Assembly (NCBI RefSeq): GCF_000344155.1
Contig: NZ_BAOQ01000008.1
Location: forward strand, 92,770 to 156,769
DNA from: Gordonia paraffinivorans NBRC 108238
GTDB taxonomy: Bacteria; Actinomycetota; Actinomycetes; Mycobacteriales; Mycobacteriaceae
Reading direction: 5' to 3'
DNA length: 64,000 nt
The notes under the pieces were generated by a model. The model did no database searches. It had not been told where the DNA came from and saw nothing but the letters and a program-made list of their open reading frames with translations. Shown piece by piece: positions 26,509 through 34,919 of the stretch. A program made the translations under genes and the position numbers. Each line of letters begins with the position of its first letter. Position 1 is the first letter of the stretch.

Positions 26509-27537
26509 ATGGCCGGAGGTGCTCCAGGCGGCAGTGCTCGAGACGGCGGTGTGGCCGGCGACGGGTGGGTGCTCCCGGAGGTCGAGGAGTTGCTGGCGTC
26601 GGCGGCGGTCGTCCGCCTCCCGATGCGCACCCGGTTCCGGGGACTGACCGCCCGCGAGACGATGGTCTTCGCCGGGCCCGCCGGCTGGGGTGAGTTCGGC
26701 CCGTTCGTCGAGTACGACGACGCCGAGGCGGCCAACTGGCTGCGCGCCGGGATCGAGGCCGCCTGGCTCGGCCCCCCGCCCGCGGTTCACGAGACGGTGC
26801 CGGTCAATGCGACGGTGCCCGCGATTCCGGCCGACCAGGTGTCCGAGCTGCTGAAGCGCTATCCCGGCGCGGGCACGGCCAAGGTGAAGGTCGCCGAACC
26901 CGGCCAGACACTTGCCGACGACGTCGCACGGGTCGAGGCCGCGCGGGAGATCATCGGCCGCGTCCGCGTCGACGCCAACGGCGGTTGGACGGTGGAGGAG
27001 GCGATCACCGCGCTGCGGGCGATCGGCGAGGTCGAGTACGCCGAGCAGCCCTGCAAGACCGTCGAGGAACTCGCGGCGGTCCGTCGCGCGGTGGACGTGC
27101 CGATCGCCGCGGACGAGTCGATCAGAAAGGCCGACGACCCGTTCCGCGTGGTCGCGGCCGACGCCGCCGACGTCGCGGTCGTCAAGGTGGCGCCTCTCGG
27201 CGGCATGCGCGCGACCCTCTGCCTCGCCGAGACCCTGGGGCTGCGGGTCGTGGTGTCCAGTGCGCTCGACAGCGCCGTCGGCATGGCGGCCGGGGTGGCC
27301 GCGGCGGCGGCGCTGGCGGATCTCGACCTCGCCTGCGGCCTCGGGACCGGGTCGCTGTTCACCGCAGACGTGGGCCCGTCGTTCCTGATGCGCGACGGGG
27401 TCGTCGAGCCGCGCTGGTTCGGTCCCGACGCGCACCTCGATCTCCGGACCCATGCCGCCGGCGAGGATCGGTGGGCGTGGTGGCTGGACCGGCTGCGCCG
27501 GTGCCATCGGATTCTGGAGGGGACCGCGGTCCGTTAG
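26509..27537 (+). CDS. menC: o-Succinylbenzoate synthase
   Basis: 342 residues. Enolase-superfamily enzyme that dehydrates SHCHC to o-succinylbenzoate in menaquinone synthesis. The barrel carries AKVKV (catalytic Lys), DANGGW, the metal ligands in YAEQP and AADES, and a second Lys in VVKVAPLGG. The N-terminal capping domain is short, as in actinobacterial MenC. GAGGAGGG precedes the ATG. Other men genes are not in the window. Confidence 0.9.
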   Translation: MAGGAPGGSARDGGVAGDGWVLPEVEELLASAAVVRLPMRTRFRGLTARETMVFAGPAGWGEFGPFVEYDDAEAANWLRAGIEAAWLGPPPAVHETVPVNATVPAIPADQVSELLKRYPGAGTAKVKVAEPGQTLADDVARVEAAREIIGRVRVDANGGWTVEEAITALRAIGEVEYAEQPCKTVEELAAVRRAVDVPIAADESIRKADDPFRVVAADAADVAVVKVAPLGGMRATLCLAETLGLRVVVSSALDSAVGMAAGVAAAAALADLDLACGLGTGSLFTADVGPSFLMRDGVVEPRWFGPDAHLDLRTHAAGEDRWAWWLDRLRRCHRILEGTAVR

Positions 27538-27545
27538 GAACAATC

Positions 27546-27574
27546 TTGCCGTTTTGTCTCAACTTGACTACGAT
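27546..27574 (+). promoter_or_regulatory. Candidate promoter of the P450 remnant/TetR/SDR unit
   Basis: TTGCCG (27546-27551), 17-nt spacer, TACGAT (27569-27574), 60 nt before the ATG at 27634. A modest match, but the only one in the gap after menC. Confidence 0.35.
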
Positions 27575-27633
27575 GCGACCTGGGTCACAATCGTCGGGCC
27601 GTCTGGTCCGGTGACGCGGTCGAGTGGAGGGAG

Positions 27634-28390
27634 ATGGCCATGACATCGGTGCTGGCGACCCCGCCCGCGGGCTCCGACCTGAGGCCCGTGCCGTGCTCGC
27701 ACCGCAACAGCGTGCTCGAGATCATGTCGATGCGACGCGACCCGTTCGCCTTCTCCGACCGCCGGCTCGCCGAGTTCGGGCCGGTGTCGGGACTCGACGC
27801 CTTCGGCGTGCAGATGGTGATCAGCGGGAATCCGCGTGCCGCGCAGGAACTCCTGATGAACAAGGAGCGTGCGTTCGCCAACGGTCCGGCCTGGAGCCAC
27901 TTCATCGGCCCGTTCTTCAACCGCGGCATCATGCTCCTGGACTTCGACGAGCACCGCCACCACCGGCACATCCTGCAGCAGGCCTTCGGCACCACCGCGC
28001 TCAAAGGCTACCTGCAGGAGATGCAGCCGATGATCGCCGACCGCGTCGCCGGGCTGCCGGTCGGGACGGTGAAGCTGTTCGAGCAGTTCAAGGCGGCTGG
28101 CGAGCCACCGTGACCCGGAGTTCTTCACCAACCCGGACATGTTCGATCCGGAACGCTTCTCGCCGGAGCGCGCCGAGGACAAGTCGCACCGCTTCGCGTG
28201 GATGCCCTTCGGCGGCGGCGTCCACAAGTGCATCGGCCTGTATTTTGGCCAGATGGAGATCAAGACGATCTTGCACCACCTGCTCCGCGGGTTCGAGTGG
28301 TCGGTCCCCGCCGACTACCGGATCCCGATGGACTACAGCGCGTTGCCCGTGCCCGCAGACAAACTCCCCGTCACCCTGCGACGCCGGTGA
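27634..28390 (+). pseudogene. Cytochrome P450 (CYP136-like) with internal deletion and frameshift
   Basis: The N-terminal 159 codons (27634-28113) read as a normal P450 start (DPFAFSDRRLAEFG, FFNRGIMLLDFDEHRHHRHILQQAFG with the C-helix). At about 28100 the frame jumps by one and resumes as HRDPEFFTNPDMFDPERF, ending with an intact heme-cysteine loop FGGGVHKCIGLYFG and the C-terminus at 28390. Roughly 200 residues are missing, including the I-helix oxygen-activation site and ExxR, so no active enzyme can be made. The following TetR and SDR genes recall, from memory, the M. tuberculosis cyp136-Rv3058c-Rv3057c neighbourhood. The deletion is either real or an assembly error. Confidence 0.85.
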
Positions 28391-28421
28391 TCGCGTGGCA
28401 GACGATCTCGTGAAGGACGCA

Positions 28422-29075
28422 GTGAACCCCTCGACCGTGAAGACCCCGACCTCGGACACCCCCGCCGCGAACACCCGCGCGAAGGCCAAGGGCACCCGCA
28501 AGGTGCGCAACACCGCCAGCCCCGCAGACCAGGAAGCCGCCATCCTCGCGGCCGCCGGGGCGGAGTTCGCCTCGGTCGGCGTGCGACGGGCCAACGTCGA
28601 CGAGGTCGCCGCACGGGCGGGCGTCAGCCGCAGCACCCTCTACCGTCGCTTCCCGAACAAGGAGGCCCTGCTCTACGCGGTCGCCAACGACGCCTACGAG
28701 CGCGGGATGAAGAAGCTCGAGGAGGCGGTCCGCGGCCTCGGCCCGAGGGAGGCGCTCGTCGAGGCCTTCGCGGTCGGCGCCGAGCTCGTCAAGAACGATC
28801 CGCTGCTGAGCCGCATGGTCCTCACCGATGCCGAGGTCAAGAGCATCACCTCGAAGATGACGTCGCTGTTCATCGACATGGTCACCGACCGGGTCGCCGC
28901 CACCCTTCGCGAGGAGGGCGCGCAGATGCCCGTGGAGGATCTGCTCGAGGCCGTCGAGATCCATGTGCGCCTGGTCATCTCGCTGCTGGAGACCCCGCCG
29001 TCGGACCCGGAACGCAACGAACCCCACCGGGTCCGCGAATTCGCGGCGAAGTTCCTCGCGCCGATGATCTGGTGA
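28422..29075 (+). CDS. TetR-family regulator
   Basis: 217 residues from GTG 28422, chosen because GAAGGA lies 4 nt before it; GTG 28410 is an alternative. A Lys/Thr/Ala-rich N-terminal tail (about 30 residues) leads into the DNA-binding domain EAAILAAAGAEFASVGVRRANVDEVAARAGVSRSTLYRRFPNKEALL. The C-terminal domain is helical and of unknown ligand. It is downstream of the broken P450 gene and upstream of an SDR, resembling Rv3058c from memory; it may now regulate only the SDR. Confidence 0.85.
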   Translation: MNPSTVKTPTSDTPAANTRAKAKGTRKVRNTASPADQEAAILAAAGAEFASVGVRRANVDEVAARAGVSRSTLYRRFPNKEALLYAVANDAYERGMKKLEEAVRGLGPREALVEAFAVGAELVKNDPLLSRMVLTDAEVKSITSKMTSLFIDMVTDRVAATLREEGAQMPVEDLLEAVEIHVRLVISLLETPPSDPERNEPHRVREFAAKFLAPMIW

Positions 29076-29167
29076 CCGTGCCGCCCACCACCGCCGGCCG
29101 GTAGGCCGGTCGCGATCACCTGTACAACAGAAGACAATCCGAAACGAACACCCCAGGGGGGGAGCCG

Positions 29168-30058
29168 ATGAGCCTGCGCGACAAACTGTCCCGGACGCCG
29201 AGCCACGAGGAGATCCGGGCCGCACTGAAGGACAAGGTCGTCGTGGTGACCGGCGGCGCACGCGGCATCGGCTTCGAGACCGCGACCCAGCTCTTCGACG
29301 CGGGCGCGAAGGTCGCGATCGGCGACGTCGACGGCGAGGCGGTCGGCAAGGCCGCCGCGGACCTCGGTATCGAGGGCATCGAGGTCGACGTCACCAGGCG
29401 TGAGTCCTTCGACGCGTTCCTCACCGAGGTCGAGTCGCGGCTCGGTCCGATCGACGTGCTCGTCAACAATGCCGGGATCATGCCCGTGGGACCGTTCCTG
29501 TCCTACGACGACACGATCATCCGGCGCACCTACGACATCGACGTGCTCGGCGTGATCATCGGCTCGCAGGAGGCCGCCCGCCGCATGGTCGCGCGGCGGA
29601 CCGGTCACATCGTCAACATCGCCTCGACGGCCGGCCGGATCCCCACGCCGGGCCTGACCATCTACAACGGCGCCAAGGCCGCGGTCATCGAGTTCTCCGA
29701 GGCGCTCGATGCCGAACTCGGGCCGGAGGGCGTCAAGGTCAGCGCGGTCCTGCCGACCTTCACCCGCACCGCGCTGATCTCGGGTCTGCAGACCAACAAG
29801 TTCATCCAGACCGTCGAGCCCGGGGACGTCGCGCGGATCGTCGTGGAGACCATCGCCCGGCCGGTCGTGCGCGTCTACGCCCCGCGTTCGATGGGGTGGG
29901 CCGAGTCGTCTCCGCTGTTCCCGCAGTTCATGAAGCGGTTCAGCCGCAAGCTGACCAAGCTCGACTCGATCTTCCTGAACCCGGACCAGCAGGCGCGAGC
30001 CGCCTACTCCAGCCGCATCCGCGGGGAGAAGATCGACACCAAGGAGAACCGCCTGTAG
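29168..30058 (+). CDS. Short-chain dehydrogenase/reductase (Rv3057c-like)
   Basis: 296 residues. Classical SDR: cofactor loop TGGARGIG (about 36-43), Asp in GDVDG favouring NAD(H), NNAGIMP, catalytic Ser in IASTAGR and YNGAK for Tyr/Lys. A C-terminal extension of about 50 residues (MGWAESSPLFPQFMKRFSRKL) is longer than usual and basic. GGGGGAG precedes the ATG. It would have been the partner of the neighbouring P450, for example oxidising a hydroxylated product. Confidence 0.85.
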   Translation: MSLRDKLSRTPSHEEIRAALKDKVVVVTGGARGIGFETATQLFDAGAKVAIGDVDGEAVGKAAADLGIEGIEVDVTRRESFDAFLTEVESRLGPIDVLVNNAGIMPVGPFLSYDDTIIRRTYDIDVLGVIIGSQEAARRMVARRTGHIVNIASTAGRIPTPGLTIYNGAKAAVIEFSEALDAELGPEGVKVSAVLPTFTRTALISGLQTNKFIQTVEPGDVARIVVETIARPVVRVYAPRSMGWAESSPLFPQFMKRFSRKLTKLDSIFLNPDQQARAAYSSRIRGEKIDTKENRL

Positions 30059-30060
30059 TC

Positions 30061-30672
30061 GTGGCCAGGACTCCCTCGACGATCGCCGCCGCGCGGGCGG
30101 CACGACACGAGCTCACCGAGGCGCTCGACGACCTGCACGACCTCGAGGTCGAGGCGGGCCTGCGCCGTCCGGTGCCGCGCCGCCGCGTGCTCCTGCCGAT
30201 CGCGGCAGCGGCCGTGGCACTGCTCCTCGCGGTGGTGGCCGTGGTCGCGTGGGTGCAGGCGCGTGATGCCTACACCGACGCCGACTACGAGCGGGCGGCC
30301 GCCGAGCGGGTCTCGGTGCTGATCGCGCCGGATCACCGGGATCCGCGCCGCGCACAGAAGATCCTGGCCGGTGCGACGGGCGCCTTCCACGACGAGTTCG
30401 CCCAGTCCGCCGACGCCTACACGACGTTCGTCAAGGACAAGGGCGCGGTGTCGCGGTCGTGGGTGGACGGCACCGGGGTGTCGGCCCGCAAGGGCGACGC
30501 CGCAACGGTTCTCGTCGCAGCGACCGTGGTCTTCGGCGGTGACGCCGTATCAGAGGGCCCTGCGGCAGAGGGGGAAACGGCAGAGGGAGAGGCGCGTCGG
30601 TTTCGCCTGCGGGTGCTGGTGGAACCCGCCGGCGGCGCGCTGAAACTCGGGGCGGTGCAATACCTCCCATGA
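30061..30672 (+). CDS. Mce-associated-type membrane protein 1 of 4
   Basis: 203 residues from GTG 30061, 2 nt after the SDR stop. An N-terminal charged tail, one transmembrane helix (VLLPIAAAAVALLLAVVAVVAWVQA, about 40-64), then a roughly 135-residue extracytoplasmic domain of alternating helix and strand ending LKLGAVQYLP. The layout fits the Mce-associated (Mam) group, whose members stabilise Mce lipid importers. A Glu/Gly-rich insert (EGPAAEGETAEGEA) interrupts a strand near residue 165. Overlaps the next gene by 4 nt. Confidence 0.6.
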   Translation: MARTPSTIAAARAARHELTEALDDLHDLEVEAGLRRPVPRRRVLLPIAAAAVALLLAVVAVVAWVQARDAYTDADYERAAAERVSVLIAPDHRDPRRAQKILAGATGAFHDEFAQSADAYTTFVKDKGAVSRSWVDGTGVSARKGDAATVLVAATVVFGGDAVSEGPAAEGETAEGEARRFRLRVLVEPAGGALKLGAVQYLP

Positions 30673-31175
30673 CACGAGCCCGTACCGACGCACCGATCTC
30701 GGTGACCGCTGCCGCCGTGCGGATCGCGGTGGCGATCGTCATCCTCGCCGGGGCACTGACGGCGGCCGGATTCGCCTGGCGCGCCGACCGTTCCGCAGCG
30801 CAGGTCGAGCAGAGCCGCGCGTCTCTGCACGACGCGGCGGGAACCGTCGTGGCCGAGGTCTTCTCCGTCGACGCCGCGCGGTGGCGGCAGGACCGGGCAC
30901 GGGCTCGGGAGCACGTCACCGGCGAGTTCCTCGAGAACTACGGCGGGCAGCTCGAGCGTCCGCCGGCGGACGGCGCCGTGTCGATCGTCTGGCGTCCCGA
31001 GGCGGTGGCCGTCGTGGACGCCGGCGCCGAGGAGGGGCAGGCACTCATCCGGGCCGCGGTGACCGTGCGGTCCGCGGCAGCGGCCGAACCCGCCACCACG
31101 CGGCGGTCGGTGCTGGCCCGCTTCGTGAAGGTCGACGACTCGTGGCGACTGGCCGCGGCGGACGTGATCGGATGA
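30669..31175 (+). CDS. Mce-associated-type membrane protein 2 of 4
   Basis: 168 residues, ATGA overlap with the gene before it. One N-terminal transmembrane helix (VRIAVAIVILAGALTAAGFAW, about 16-36) and an extracytoplasmic NTF2-like domain with helix ARWRQDRARAREHVTGEFLENY and strands ending RFVKVDDSWRLAAADVIG. The closing W/R-L-x-x-x-D-V pattern is typical of Mam proteins. Function is inferred from the family only. Confidence 0.6.
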   Translation: MTRARTDAPISVTAAAVRIAVAIVILAGALTAAGFAWRADRSAAQVEQSRASLHDAAGTVVAEVFSVDAARWRQDRARAREHVTGEFLENYGGQLERPPADGAVSIVWRPEAVAVVDAGAEEGQALIRAAVTVRSAAAAEPATTRRSVLARFVKVDDSWRLAAADVIG

Positions 31176-31843
31176 CGACGATGGGAACCGAGCAGGACTC
31201 CGCCCGGGTGCAACTCGCCCGGACCCGCGTAGAGGAGGCCACGCGGGCCGCCCGCCTCGCCGTGATCGCCGCGACCCCGCAGTTGCGCGCCAGGGCGCTA
31301 CGGCGCACGCGGTACCTGCGGATCGGCCTGTACGCGGTGGCGGCACTGGTGGTCGTCCTGCTCGTCGCGACCGCGGTCGCGGCATGGCAGGTTCGAGGCC
31401 ACGATCGCGAGGCCGAGTTGCAACGGAATGTCCTGGCGTCGGCGCGGGAGGCGATCACGAGCATGCTCACCGCCGATCCCGACCGTGCCGGGGCCTACGT
31501 CGACGAGGTGCTCGCGGTCAGCACCGGACCCCAGCGCGAGCGCATCGAGAAGGCCCGCGACGTGCTCACGGCCGAGGTGGCCGGCCAGCCCGGTCCCAGT
31601 GTGGGGCAGGTGGTCTCGGCCGGGCTGGTCACCGATCCGGAATCCGACGACGAGGGTGCCCGGGCAGGTGTCCTGGTGGTCGCCGACGCGACGAACCCGG
31701 TGCTTCTCGGCGGGCGGCCCGACGACGGCGGGGAGAACCCCGGCGCGGACGCCGTCGACACCACCGCCGAACGTCTCACCGCGACCCTGACCATGGAGCG
31801 CACCGGCGACGGCTGGAAGATCGCCGAGGCGAGGCTGTCATGA
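31172..31843 (+). CDS. Mce-associated-type membrane protein 3 of 4
   Basis: 223 residues, ATGA overlap. A longer cytoplasmic N-terminus (about 45 residues, Arg/Ala-rich), a transmembrane helix (IGLYAVAALVVVLLVATAVAAWQV) and an extracytoplasmic domain with a Gly/Asp-rich insert (GGRPDDGGENPGADAVD). Ends DGWKIAEARLS, the usual last strand. Same family assignment as its neighbours. Confidence 0.6.
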   Translation: MTTMGTEQDSARVQLARTRVEEATRAARLAVIAATPQLRARALRRTRYLRIGLYAVAALVVVLLVATAVAAWQVRGHDREAELQRNVLASAREAITSMLTADPDRAGAYVDEVLAVSTGPQRERIEKARDVLTAEVAGQPGPSVGQVVSAGLVTDPESDDEGARAGVLVVADATNPVLLGGRPDDGGENPGADAVDTTAERLTATLTMERTGDGWKIAEARLS

Positions 31844-32424
31844 CAGAGCCGTTGCCCCCGCGGATGGGACGCCGCCTGCGCCGGCGCCTCGTCGCCGTCC
31901 GCGTCGTCACGGTCGTGGCCTTGCTCGTCGCGCTGATCGCGGGGATCGGGCTCCTACGTACGCCGTCGGGGCCCGATGAGGCCGAGCGGGCGTCGATACT
32001 CGATGCCGCCCGTACCTCGGTCGAGTCGCTGATGACGTTCGCCCCCGAGGACCCCGCGAAGCGGCGTCGGGAGACCGACGCGCAACTGGCCGATCCGCTG
32101 CGCCTGGAGTACCGGGGGCGCGGCGCGGACGTCGTCCTCCCGGGCGCGCAGGCGTCGTCGATCACGATGACCACGACGGTCGTGGGCGCGGGCCTGTCGG
32201 ATCTCGCCGGCGACCGGGCGCGGGTGCTGGTGTTCGTCGACCAGATCGCGACCGTCGGCGAAGCGGGAAGGCCCACCGGCGGTGGCGAAAAACCCATGGA
32301 CTCCAGGGAATCGGCCGCCGCAGGAGGTGAGAAGACCTCTTCCGCGAGGTGGGCTCTTATGCGTAAGGTCAACGGGAATTGGCTGTTGTCCGATCTGCAG
32401 CCGGTCGGAGACGTGACCCGCTGA
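31840..32424 (+). CDS. Mce-associated-type membrane protein 4 of 4
   Basis: 194 residues, ATGA overlap. Arg-rich start, transmembrane helix (VVTVVALLVALIAGIGLL, about 23-40), and an extracytoplasmic domain with a low-complexity insert (RPTGGGEKPMDSRESAAAGG) and the terminal strand KVNGNWLLSDLQPV. Last of four translationally coupled genes. No mce or yrbE gene is present in the window, so their transporter must be encoded elsewhere, if there is one. Confidence 0.6.
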   Translation: MTEPLPPRMGRRLRRRLVAVRVVTVVALLVALIAGIGLLRTPSGPDEAERASILDAARTSVESLMTFAPEDPAKRRRETDAQLADPLRLEYRGRGADVVLPGAQASSITMTTTVVGAGLSDLAGDRARVLVFVDQIATVGEAGRPTGGGEKPMDSRESAAAGGEKTSSARWALMRKVNGNWLLSDLQPVGDVTR

Positions 32425-32500
32425 GCCACCTGCCGCAGCGCCGCCGGACCCGGCGGCCGCACCGGCCGGGTGAGTGCGTGAAGCGGGGAGAGGGGACGAG

Positions 32501-33694
32501 ATGAGTGGATCGACCGCCGGAGTGGTCATCGTGGGCGCCGGACTGGGCGGGATCCGTGTCGCGGAGAACCTCCGCAACAACGGCTACACCGACCCGATAA
32601 CCCTGGTCGGTGCCGAGACGCATCCACCGTATGACCGTCCGCCGCTGTCGAAGTCGGTGCTGCTCGGCAAGGACGACCGGGTGGACCTCAAACCCGCGGA
32701 GTTCTACGACGAGGCCGGCATCACCCTGCGCCTCGGCTCTGAGGTGACGGCCGTGTCGCCGTCGGACAAGACGATCACCCTGGCCTCGGGCGAGAGCATC
32801 GCCTATGACCACCTGGTGCTCGCCACCGGCCTGGAACCGCGTCCGTTCCCCGGCCTGGCGGACCGCGTCGAGGGCGTCCACATGATCCGTACCTACGACG
32901 ACGCCGTCGCGCTGCGGGAGCAGATCGACTCGGCGACCGACGCCGTCGTCATCGGGGCCGGCTTTATCGGTTGTGAGGTCGCGGCCAGTCTCACCGCACG
33001 TGGTCTGAAGGTCGCCCTGGTCGAACCGGCCCCCACGCCACTGGCTCTCGCACTGGGCGAGGAGATCGGCGCGCTCGTCGCGCGTCTGCACACCGACAAC
33101 GGCGTCGATCTCCGGACCGGGGTGGGGGTCGCCGAGATCGTCGCCCCCGACGGCGCGGTGCGCGCGGTCACGCTCGACGACGGCACCGAGCTGCCCGCCG
33201 ACATCGTGGTCGTCGGCATCGGCTCGATCCCGGTGACCGGCTTCCTCGAGGGCTCCGGAATCGAACTCGCCGACCGCGCCCACGGCGGTGGGATCGCCTG
33301 CGACGCAACCGGACGCACCAGTGCTGCGGACGTCTACGCGGTCGGCGACGTCGCCAACTGGCTCGAGGACGACACGCCCCGCCGCGTCGAGCACTGGAAC
33401 CACACAGTCGACCAGGCATCGGTGGTGGCCCACCAGATCATTGGTGGCGACGACGCCGTCGTGTCGGCGGTCCCGTACTTCTGGAGCGATCAGTTCGACC
33501 TCAAGATCCAGGTGCTCGGCGCACCACGGCCCGACGACGAGGTCCACGTCGTCGACGACGACGGCAAGAAGTTCCTGGCCTACTACAGTCGCGACGGCAT
33601 CCTCACCGCCGTCGTCGGGGCGGGCAAGGTCGGCGCGGTCATGAGGACCCGGCCGAAGCTGCAGACGCCGACCCCCGTCGCCGATCTCCGCTAG
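32501..33694 (+). CDS. FAD-dependent ferredoxin/rubredoxin reductase (Rv0688-like)
   Basis: 397 residues from ATG 32501 with GGGGAGAGGGG upstream. Two dinucleotide-binding folds are present: GAGLGGIRVAENL for FAD near the N-terminus and GAGFIGCEVAASL for NAD(P)H. The FAD-contact block AADVYAVGDVANW and the C-terminal interface domain follow. It transfers electrons from NAD(P)H to ferredoxins or rubredoxins that feed P450s and other oxygenases. From memory, M. tuberculosis has a reductase (Rv0688) at the same place between tuf and the mft locus. Confidence 0.85.
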   Translation: MSGSTAGVVIVGAGLGGIRVAENLRNNGYTDPITLVGAETHPPYDRPPLSKSVLLGKDDRVDLKPAEFYDEAGITLRLGSEVTAVSPSDKTITLASGESIAYDHLVLATGLEPRPFPGLADRVEGVHMIRTYDDAVALREQIDSATDAVVIGAGFIGCEVAASLTARGLKVALVEPAPTPLALALGEEIGALVARLHTDNGVDLRTGVGVAEIVAPDGAVRAVTLDDGTELPADIVVVGIGSIPVTGFLEGSGIELADRAHGGGIACDATGRTSAADVYAVGDVANWLEDDTPRRVEHWNHTVDQASVVAHQIIGGDDAVVSAVPYFWSDQFDLKIQVLGAPRPDDEVHVVDDDGKKFLAYYSRDGILTAVVGAGKVGAVMRTRPKLQTPTPVADLR

Positions 33695-33701
33695 GGCGCC
33701 G

Positions 33702-34445
33702 GTGGGTGCCGACCTCACGGCGGAAGCGGTCGTCGCGGCGGCCGCGGAGCTCGCCGATCCCGAGCGCGCGGCCGACCTGGCCAGGTTCTTCCAGGCCCGC
33801 CCGGGCGGCTACGGCGAGGGTGACGAGTTCATCGGATTGAAGGTGCCGCAGCAGCGTGCGATCGCCAGGCGGTTCCGCGGGATCGCGCCGGACGAGGTCG
33901 TCCGCCTGCTCGATTCCCCGGTCCACGAACACCGGTTGATCGGGTTGTTCCTGCTGCGCGGCGAGTTCGAGAGGGCCCTGAACAGGCGATCCGGGCCGGA
34001 CCGGGATGCCGCGAGGCGCTGGGTCGAGGTGTACCTCGATGCCGTGCGTCGCGGTCGCGTGAACAACTGGGATCTGGTGGACTCGTCCGCCGACCCGGTG
34101 CTGGGGGAGTGGTGCCACCATCTCGGCCAACTCGATCCCATCCTCGAACATGCTGCGCACCAGGACCTCTGGCTCCGGCGCGTCGGGATCATCGCCACCT
34201 TCGCCCACCTCAAGCACGGCGACGCCACGGCGCTGCTCGCCGTGGCGCCACTGGTGCGCGACGACCGTCGGGACCTCGTCCAGAAGGCGTTCGGGTGGAT
34301 GCTGCGCGAGATGGGCAAGCGCGTCGACGAGCAGCTCCTCCTCGACTATCTCGAGGCCAACGCATCGCAGATGGGACGTACCGCCCTGACCTACGCCCTC
34401 GAACATCGGAGCCCGCAGGAGCGGGCGTACTACCGGTCGTTGTGA
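33702..34445 (+). CDS. DNA alkylation repair protein, AlkD-type
   Basis: 247 residues from GTG 33702, 7 nt after the reductase stop. HEAT-repeat DNA glycosylase fold. Diagnostic stretches are FFQARPGGYGEGDEFIGLKVPQQR near the N-terminus, VNNWDLVDSSAD with the Trp-Asp pair, LWLRRVGIIATF, and LVQKAFGWMLREMGK. AlkD excises bulky or cationic alkyl purines without base flipping. Probably cotranscribed with the reductase, though the functions are unrelated. Confidence 0.88.
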   Translation: MGADLTAEAVVAAAAELADPERAADLARFFQARPGGYGEGDEFIGLKVPQQRAIARRFRGIAPDEVVRLLDSPVHEHRLIGLFLLRGEFERALNRRSGPDRDAARRWVEVYLDAVRRGRVNNWDLVDSSADPVLGEWCHHLGQLDPILEHAAHQDLWLRRVGIIATFAHLKHGDATALLAVAPLVRDDRRDLVQKAFGWMLREMGKRVDEQLLLDYLEANASQMGRTALTYALEHRSPQERAYYRSL

Positions 34446-34463
34446 CCGTCTGCCGGCGCTCGG

Positions 34464-34865
34464 CTAGCTGCCGCGTGCCACCCGCAGCGCGGCCCAGATC
34501 ATCGGGAACTGGAACGGGAGACGCGCCAGGGCGACGATCTTGTAGGGCAGCGGCCTGTCCCACCACAGCCGCACCATGTTGAGGTTCGCCGGATACACCG
34601 CGATGAACAGCAGTGCCGAGAGATACCCTGCCGCCCGGCGGGTCCGGGGCGCGAGAAGGGCTGTGCCCAATCCGATCTCGGCGACGCCGGACAGGTAGGT
34701 GAGGGTGCGCGGATCACCCGGGATCTCCTCGGGGACGATCTCGTCGAACGGCTCGGGAGCCGCGAAGTGGAGCGCGCCGATGCCGAGCAGCATCGCTGCC
34801 AGCGCACGGGCGAGCGCGGCGGGATCCGATCGAAGGCGTGAGAGTCTTCCGACGACGGTGGTCAT
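34464..34865 (-). CDS. DoxX-like membrane protein
   Basis: 133 residues with four hydrophobic helices (LAAMLLGIGALHFAAP, LSGVAEIGLGTALLAP, AGYLSALLFIAVYPANLNMV, FQFPMIWAALRVA). The GALHF.AP and YPANLNM motifs fit the DoxX/MauE-like group. Function unclear; relatives act with oxidoreductases in redox balance. Convergent with AlkD and 54 nt downstream of kshB. Confidence 0.75.
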   Translation of the reverse strand: MTTVVGRLSRLRSDPAALARALAAMLLGIGALHFAAPEPFDEIVPEEIPGDPRTLTYLSGVAEIGLGTALLAPRTRRAAGYLSALLFIAVYPANLNMVRLWWDRPLPYKIVALARLPFQFPMIWAALRVARGS

Positions 34866-34919
34866 GCGATCGGGCTCCTTCGGTGTCGGTGTCGTCTCAC
34901 GCTGCCACGCCGGCGGTGC

